Below are positions 24,257-30,177 of a stretch of 30,177 bases of DNA, piece by piece. Positions within the stretch are counted from its first letter, which is position 1, and the number at the start of each line of letters is the position of its first letter. The translations under genes were made by a program, and so were the position numbers. The notes under the pieces were generated by a model, which saw nothing but the letters and a program-made list of their open reading frames with translations, was not told the origin of the DNA and did not search any database. Source of the DNA: Entophlyctis helioformis (lineage: Eukaryota > Chytridiomycota > Chytridiomycetes > Chytridiales > Chytriomycetaceae); contig JAHLKH010000254.1 of assembly GCA_025526915.1 (NCBI GenBank), forward strand, positions 1-30,177, given 5' to 3'.

Positions 24257-25151
24257 GAATTTTGCAGAAGCCCCAACAGCCTCAGCAGCAGGCCCAGCAG
24301 CACGCTCAACAAGGCCAGCGCGCCAATGGATCACAGCCGCAGCAGCCGCAACAGAACCATCAGCAAGCTCCCGCACCAACAGCCGACGTTGACACCCTGA
24401 CGGCCTCGCTCAAGAATATTCTGCAGATCTCTGGTGCGCCCGAGACTAGCACCCAGCAGAACGGCACGCCCTCTGCAGGTGGCCCGTCGTCTGCTGCTCG
24501 TGGCCCGTCGCCCACCTTCCATCCGGCCATGCTCCCTCATGGCCAGATGCACGGCCCAAGTACGCTCCCGTCGAACGGCTGGCACGTCCCTTTGGGCGAC
24601 GATGGCATGCCCATACAGCCGTACTACATGGCGCACCAGCCACCGACGCAGCAGGCGTACCATCACGGTGCCTACTACCCGATGCATCCCGGATACGCGC
24701 CGCAGCCAGGCGTCCCAATGCCAATGGGCGTGGCCGGTCCAGATGATTCCCATGGGTATGCCGATGGGCATGCCTCCGATGCAGCCGATGCCGCCGCCCA
24801 TGGGATCGAGCGGCAATGATGGTCAATGCTCCGCCGTTCATTCCTGATCAGCAGCCTTTCCCTGCGTGGCAGCAACAGCATTCGGCGGGACACGCTGATG
24901 CGGCCAATGAGCAGGCGTCGCAGCAGCTGCGATCGTTTCTGAATGTCGCTGGCTCTGGCAGCGATCAGAGCAGTGGACAGATCCATGGCCAACAGCAGCA
25001 GCAGCAGCCTCATCATCAGCAGCAGCAACAGCAAACACGTCAAGATGATGGGCATCGCGGTCGTGGTGGTCGTGGTCGTGGACGTGGAAAGCGCGGTGGT
25101 CGTGGCGGACAGGGCCAAGCGCTGTCTGGCGGTGATCAACACCAGCAATAG
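19168..25151 (+). CDS. XRN1: XRN1 5'-3' exoribonuclease (with apparent frameshifts)
   Basis: XRN1 degrades decapped mRNA 5' to 3' in the cytoplasm. The start MGIPK-FFRWVSERYP is diagnostic. Exons: 19168-19182, 19376-19448, 19577-19894, 19973-21275, 21352-21618, 21687-21812, 21898-22185, 22261-22604, 22655-22817, 22904-23213, 23310-23489 and 23571-25151, about 1,650 residues as usual for the family. Active-site motifs are LYLDMNGIIHNC, FLAVDGVAPRAKMNQQRARRF, GHDVPGEGEHK, LYGLDADLIMLGL and FVGNDFLPNLP. An SH3-like segment (GDRVRSTIDEG) precedes a Gln/Gly/Arg-rich tail with 14 CAG codons at 24214-24255. Conserved sequence switches frame near 20501-20506, 22733-22738, 23071-23078, about 24135, about 24740 and about 24815. 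Splice sites and motifs are all kept, so base-call errors are likelier than a dead gene, but a recent pseudogene is possible. Confidence 0.93.
19183..19375 (+). repeat. Tandem repeats in XRN1 intron 1
   Basis: The first intron starts after a 15-base coding exon. It holds CCTGCCCG-type repeats (about 19190-19230) and an 8-base repeat GCCTGGAT repeated three to four times at about 19313-19346. The acceptor is CACCTGCAG. Confidence 0.7.
24214..24255 (+). repeat. (CAG)14 microsatellite in the XRN1 tail
   Basis: Fourteen pure CAG codons encode polyglutamine within the disordered Q-rich XRN1 C-terminus. They lie just after the frameshift near 24135. Confidence 0.95.
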
Positions 25152-25290
25152 GTATCGACGTGAGATCTCTGCATGTGGTCTTGTCCAGCTGTCGGTCGGC
25201 CAGGTGCCCGAGAAAGAGTGGAATGAATGCAACGTTTATTGGGGATCGTGAACAGAGGCAGATCCCAGCCAAGAGCCGTCAGTGAGAGAT

Positions 25291-25850
25291 CTAGGCCGTC
25301 TTGGTCTTGCGGGCAGCCTTGCCGCCCTTGAGGATCCATCTGGCAAACGAGATGGCGAGCAGGCCGTGCAGGACGCCGGCCACGGCACTCATCACCTTGC
25401 CGCTGGCAATGTCGTCGTTGGCAAACGGCCGCATTGCCATGGGCACGAGCGCGACGTCGGGTCCAAGGCCAACATCCGACGTCAGGCCACGGTAGACGCC
25501 AAGCACGGCCAAGGCAACGTGGTACAGCAGTGCACCGGCCGCTACGGGCATGCCGGCCTCTCTGCTGCTTCCTTTGAGCCACACCACCAGCGACGGAATC
25601 GAGGCGAACGTTGCAAACTCTGGAGCAGTCGGGTCAGACGGCGGCGGGCCAGACGGCGGCGGGGCAGCGAGCGTGGCAGACAGCGGTGGGACTCACGAAA
25701 GGCGAGGAGCTCAGACATCACGCCATAGCGGCCCTCTGCGGTGCCTGCCGGCGACCAAAAGTGCGGCACTCCCCGAACAAAGACGCCGCCGAGCGCAAGG
25801 ATGCCGATCGGACCCTCGACCAGGGTGTTGAACAGGAACGGGTCGATCAT
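25291..25850 (-). CDS. Small multi-pass membrane protein, tandem copy 1
   Basis: Two exons, 25850-25697 and 25619-25291, join in phase 1 to give 160 residues. I chose the start at MIDPFLFN because it lines up with MLNPFLLN of the neighbouring copy; an ATG 15 codons upstream is less likely. Hydrophobic segments (FNTLVEGPIGILALGGVFV, FATFASIPSLVVWL, AGALLYHVALAVLGVY and MSAVAGVLHGLLAISFA) suggest about four membrane spans with a short lysine-rich tail (KGGKAARKTKTA). GVPHFWSPAGTAEGRYGVM is the clearest shared signature with copy 2. I do not recognise the family and give no function. The gene converges on XRN1, with 139 bases between the two stops. Confidence 0.8.
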
Positions 25851-25924
25851 CTCTTGAGATAACCCAACAAGGCACGCCAAGGCGATGTTGGCCACTTTAT
25901 TGCGTCCAGATCTGTGAGCTCACA

Positions 25925-26493
25925 CTACTCGATCTTGGTGGTGCTGTCCTTGCCGCGACGGCTGCCACGAAGGATCCACTCGGCAAACGAGGCCGCCGTG
26001 AAGCCGTGCAGCACAATGGCAGCGATCCCGAGCGCAACGGCCTTGGACTTGGCCGTCCTGAACGGCAGAAGCACAAACGGCAGGAGCGAGACGTCGGGGC
26101 CAAACGGGAGGCCGTCCGTCAGGAGGCGGAAGATGGCAGACAGAGTGCAGGCGGTGTGGTAGGCGAGGCCGCTGATCGCGACAGGCAGGCCGATGCTGCG
26201 CGGGCTGTTCTTGCGCCAGACCATCAGCGACGGAATGGTCGCAAACGACAGCAGCTCTAGTTGTGCCGCGGCGTGAGTTGTCTGGGAGCTGGACAGAGCC
26301 ACGAGACGACGGCGGAGAACACAGGGCGGCGGCACTCACGGAAGGTGACGAGCTGAGAGAGCATGCTCTCGCGGGCAGGCGAGGTGCCTACCCCCGACCA
26401 AAAGTGCGGCACGCCATTGAGCACCAACCCTGGCACACTCACAAGGCCGATGGAGCCCTCGACGAGAACATTGAGCAGGAACGGGTTGAGCAT
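25925..26493 (-). CDS. Small multi-pass membrane protein, tandem copy 2
   Basis: Two exons, 26493-26340 and 26256-25925, join in phase 1 to give 161 residues. The layout equals copy 1: a 154-base first exon and an intron at the same codon after LVTF/LLAF. Shared elements are PFLxN-LVEG, GVPHFWS, FATxPSLxVW, LPFGPDVSLLPF against LGPDVALVPM, and a final FAEWILRG/FARWILKG followed by a basic tail. Only 74 bases separate it from the start of copy 1, so the pair arose by tandem duplication and has since diverged clearly. The function is unknown. Confidence 0.8.
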
Positions 26494-26690
26494 CGCGTCA
26501 GATCTGTGCTTTTATGAATTGATGGGATTCAAAAACCGAGGGAAAGAAAGCATCAGCCCGTGGTTCCGTGGTTACATTGGATCTAGGTTGGGTATCCTTG
26601 AAAGGAGACAAGGTATGTGGACGGGCATAATTCATTTGACTGGTGATCGGATAATGGCAGGATGAAGACTATTGGACGCATGCGTGCATC

Positions 26691-29112
26691 TCAAACATCG
26701 TACTTGGACGAGGCAACACGGCCACCACGGCCGGTCCAGTTGGTGTGGATCCAGGTGCCGGGTGCAGCCTCGAGCTCGTAGGTGTGCGCACCAAAGTAGT
26801 CGCGCTGTCGTGTTGGGTTGCAGACAAGAGTCAGCAGCCGGCAGATACGCAAGTGTTATGAGGGGGGTCATGCATGCGGTGAGCGTACCTGAGCCTGCAG
26901 GAGGTTGGCGGGCACCTTGGCGCTGCGGTAGCCGTCGTAAAAGGCAAGCGCAGACGACAGGCAGGGAACAGGTACGCCAAGAAGAACAGCCTGCGACACG
27001 ACGCGACGGAAGTGGGGCATGCAGCGGTGGATGGCCTTGGTGAAGAAGGGGTCGAGCAGCAGGTTGGCAAGGGCCGGGTTGGTGTGGAAGGCCTTGGTGA
27101 TGTCACCGAGGAAGACACTGCGCGGACAAAGCATGAGTGGCAGCCAGTCAGTTTTGGGGTCTCTTCAGTCTCTGCAGTCACGAGCGTGGAAGGAAGCGTG
27201 TCTCCAACGCGTACCTGCGGATAATGCAGCCGCCGCGCCACATAAGGGCAATGCCACCGTAGTTGAGGTTCCAGTTCTGCTCCTTGGCAGCCTCGCGCAG
27301 CTCCATGAAGCCCTGCGCGTACGAGATGATCTTGGCAGCATACACAGCCTGGCGAATGTCCTCAATGAACGCCTTCTTGTCGCCCGGGAAGTGGACGCCA
27401 ATGGGACCCTGGAGGATCTTGGAGGCAGCAACACGCTCGTCCTTGAGCGACGAGAGGCAGCGGGCAAAGACGGCCTCGCCGATCAGGGTGACGGGGGTGC
27501 CGAGGTCAAGGGCCGAGATGGCAGTCCACTTGCCGGTTCCCTTCTGTAGACGCACAAGTCGGTTCAACAACGAGCCACATGCAAGGATGGCGGTCAGTGA
27601 GTGCCAGACGAGCTGCGGCGCAGCCACAGAGGCGGCTGCAAACGAACCTGGCCAGCAGCGTCGCGGATCTTGTCAACAAGGGGCGATCCGTCCGTGTCCT
27701 TGAAGCGGAGAATGTCACGGGTGATCTCGCAGAGGAACGAGTCGAGCTCGCCACGGTTCCACTCCTCGAGAATGTCACCCATCTCGTCGTGCGAGAGACC
27801 AAGAACGTCCTTGAGGAGGGCGTAAGCCTCGGCAAGAATCTGCATGTCGCCGTACTCGATACCGTTGTGGACCATCTTGACGTAGTGGCCAGATCCTGTC
27901 TCGCCAACCCAGTCACAGCAGGGCTCGCCGCTCGAGGTCTTGGCAGAGATGTCCTGGAAGATGGGCTTGAGGTGGGGCCTGCAAACGGCAACAAGACACG
28001 CACGGCCGAGTGAGCACGCGGCGATCTCCATACAACAGATCTGGCGCGTGCAAACCGAGCGACAAGACAAAGCGCCACGTACCAGGCAGCAACAGAGCCA
28101 CCGGGCATGATGCTGGGGCCGTGGCGGGCACCCTCCTCACCGCCCGAGACACCGGCGCCGACAAAAAGGAAGCCGCGGCTCTCGAGGTCCTTGGCGCGAC
28201 GGATGGTGTCAGGGAAGTGCGAGTTGCCACCGTCAATGATGATGTCGCCGGGCTCGAGGAAAGGCAGGAGCTGGGCAATAAAGTCGTCAACGGCCGATCC
28301 GGCCTTGACCAGGAGCATGACCTTGCGAGGACGCTTGAGCTTGGAGCAGAGCTCCTGGATCGAGTGAGCGCCAATGATCTTGGTGCCTGTTGACCGACGG
28401 GCACGGCAAGTGGGAGATCTGGCTGTGAGCTGGCGAGCCACATACAGGCAACGAGACGGACAGATCTGACAGGATCGGATCGATCGTTGCTTGATGGAAC
28501 GCAGTGGGGAGGGATGGCTTACCCTTGGCCTCGTTGGCAAGGAACTCGTCGACCTTGGAGGTGGTGCGGTTGTAGGCGCAGACCTGCAGACGGACGGACG
28601 GACGGACGGCAGTAGACGGGGACGACCGGTGGCAGATGGTCGAGAGGATTGAGAGGGGTTTGAGAGAGGAGGTGCGGCGCCATCACGAGCCGCATTGCGG
28701 ATTCATCGCAGATGATCAGTTGACGATGGGACGGACGGATGGGCGGGCGAGCGGAGGATTGGAAGAATGGACGAGGCGGGCGGCCGAGTGAATGGATTGG
28801 TGGCGAAGGTGGGCGAGAGAGAGGAAGCGAGGGGAGCGAGAGGGCATGCGTAGCAGGACACGGCAAGCGAGGGCGGGACGGACGGGTCAGAGCGCTGCTG
28901 CTTGCGGGCGGCAGGCGAGACAGCGGCAGAGGTGGCAAGCGCCAGAGGCAGGCGAGACAAGCAGACAGGCAGACAGGCCAGGAGGCACACGCACCGTGTA
29001 CCCGTGGTCGTTCATGTTGAGGATCAGGTTCTGGCCCTGGTGGCGGTGGGAGCGTGTGCGTGTGCGGTGTGCGTGTGTGGGTGCGTGTGCAGAGGGGAAT
29101 GCGGCATGTTAG

Positions 29113-29159
<47 letters not shown>

Positions 29160-29440
29160 GTGTGCCGTGAGACAGCAGCAAGGCAGCAGCGAGAGACAGC
29201 AGCAAGAGACACGCACCATGACGGCCAGACCAATGAGACCGATATCAGCACTGGGCGGCACGGCGGGCGGCACGACGGGCAGCGGGCAGCGGGCAGCGGG
29301 CGGTGGATGCACGAGCAGGGGAACGGGCGTCAGTCTCGCAGCGAGTGCAGGGCGGCCACGAATGCCGCCGCAGCACAGGCAGCACAGGCAGCAGCAGACG
29401 CAGCAGCAGACGCAGCAGCAGACGCAGCCACGTACGACAT
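26691..29440 (-). CDS. GND1: 6-phosphogluconate dehydrogenase (decarboxylating)
   Basis: This cytosolic enzyme of the oxidative pentose phosphate pathway converts 6-phosphogluconate to ribulose 5-phosphate and makes NADPH. Nine exons, 29440-29436, 29250-29217, 29036-28995, 28583-28523, 28386-28083, 27978-27648, 27543-27215, 27117-26889 and 26804-26691, sum to 1,449 bases, or 482 residues, normal for the family, with no frameshift. The N-terminus becomes [20 protein letters not shown], the NADP-binding GxAxxG region. Further motifs are [55 protein letters not shown] and the C-terminal FGAHTYE. The start was chosen because splicing a 5-base first exon (ATGTC, donor GTACGT) to 29250 gives the standard N-terminus. 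An alternative ATG at 29312 without this splice would add a proline-rich leader. Confidence 0.96.
29114..29158. repeat. (CAG)15 microsatellite in 6PGDH intron 2
   Basis: Fifteen CAG units on the plus strand (CTG on the gene strand) lie within the intron between exons 2 and 3. Nearby interrupted CAG/ACGCAG repeats lie at 29385-29430 in intron 1. Confidence 0.95.
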
Positions 29441-29449
29441 GTTGAGCGA

Positions 29450-30177
29450 CGATGCAGCAGAAGTTGCGTGAGTGGCAAAGGACCGCGCCAGGGCCGCGAG
29501 TCTGGTGGCCATTTTTCGAGCAAGTTGCCGACGGACCGGGGCGACGTCGGCATGTCCATCCCGCTCGTCAAGTTGCTGCAGCGCCTGCTGGACGAGAACC
29601 TGCACGGCCCCACGCTGCCCTTTCCTCGTCGTCTGGCACGGGCACGGGCACGCACCACAGGCCCACGTCCGCCGGGCCCGGCGCCAGCAGCCTGAGCCCG
29701 CACGCCCATCTGGCCCAGGCCCAATGCCAGATCGGCTGCCCACGCCGCCCAGGCTGCCGGTGGGCCCCTTGTCGTCCACATCGTCGTTTGGCAGCAGCAG
29801 CACCACCGACCCGTGGGGTGCTGCTCGCAGCGAGTTCTCCGACCTGGACTCCAAGGACCCAAGGCACGCCATCCCTTGCCATACTGTGCCATGCCATCCC
29901 CTGCCTATGCCTTGTCTGCCTATGTCGTCCCTGTGCCCTCTTGCCTGTTCAAGCACCGTGTCGCTGACATCATATCACCCAACCATGCCACCACAACCTG
30001 CACATCCCCGCACATCCCCGTCCGCCCAGGTGGTTCGATCTCTTTGTCGAGTTCTTCATCAAGTCGGACCATGACGTCCACGACGACCTGCTCTTCTTTG
30101 TGCGCCAGTACGTCTCGGCCTTCAAGTCGTCCACGGGTCCATCAACGACCTCGAGCCCGTCTTTGTCAAGCGGCGCG
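29450..30177 (+). CDS. Partial unrecognised gene at window end
   Basis: Several plus-strand segments look coding and are probably exons of one gene divergent from 6PGDH: 29530-29624 (KLPTDRGDVGMSIPLVKLL, then QRLLDENLHGPTLPF; a possible start is the ATG at 29552), about 29725-29860 (PTPPRLPVGPLSSTSSFGS, then SEFSDLDSK), and 30031-30177 (WFDLFVEFFIKSDHDVHDD, then LLFFVRQYVSAFKS). The last segment then switches frame to INDLEPVFVKRR near 30135, so a base-call error or junction is likely there. Exon joins are not resolved. I do not recognise the family. Confidence 0.4.

Noticed and set aside
29109..29312. Proline-rich N-terminal leader for 6PGDH from the ATG at 29312
   Set aside because: It would place a low-complexity leader before a highly conserved N-terminus, whereas the 5-base exon with a good GTACGT donor gives the standard start.
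1..30177. CRISPR array, tRNA or rRNA genes
   Set aside because: No regularly spaced repeat array was seen, and no cloverleaf or rRNA-like sequence was recognised by eye. The tandem repeats are microsatellites or coding repeats.

Overview
The window is eukaryotic genomic DNA: GC-rich, with many short GT-AG introns and dense genes. XRN1, 6-phosphogluconate dehydrogenase, Ty1/copia retrotransposons and a Fanzor-like nuclease together fit an opisthokont, most likely an early-diverging (chytrid-like) fungus. This placement is an inference. All calls were made by reading the sequence, and no database search was possible.

Layout. Positions 1-4568 (minus) hold a decayed Copia element (Copia-1) with frameshifts, a nonsense codon and an internal deletion. 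Positions 4571-6042 hold no certain gene, but there is a basic AT-hook-like stretch and some possible exons. Positions 6043-18756 (plus) hold one very long intron-rich gene. I traced 21 phase-consistent exons coding for about 1,910 residues. It begins with a FEN1/XPG-type (PIN-like) nuclease domain that keeps all seven acidic metal-binding positions. It ends with a TnpB/Fanzor-like RuvC core with a four-cysteine zinc ribbon. The gene is split at codon 310 by an intact antisense Copia element (Copia-2, 7297-12506) with identical 127-bp LTRs and a CGTAC target duplication. Two small hairpins follow the stop codon at once, where Fanzor/TnpB guide RNAs are usually encoded.

Positions 19168-25151 (plus) hold XRN1, the cytoplasmic 5'-3' exoribonuclease, with about six apparent frameshifts, two at T6 runs. 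On the minus strand, 25291-25850 and 25925-26493 are tandem duplicated small membrane-protein genes that share one intron position. Positions 26691-29440 (minus) hold a complete nine-exon 6-phosphogluconate dehydrogenase gene with a 5-base first exon. From about 29450 to the window end there is a divergently transcribed partial gene that I do not recognise.

The candidate new system is the two-nuclease gene: a flap/structure-specific nuclease fold and an RNA-guided-type RuvC nuclease apparently in one polypeptide. In this copy it is interrupted by a recent retrotransposon.
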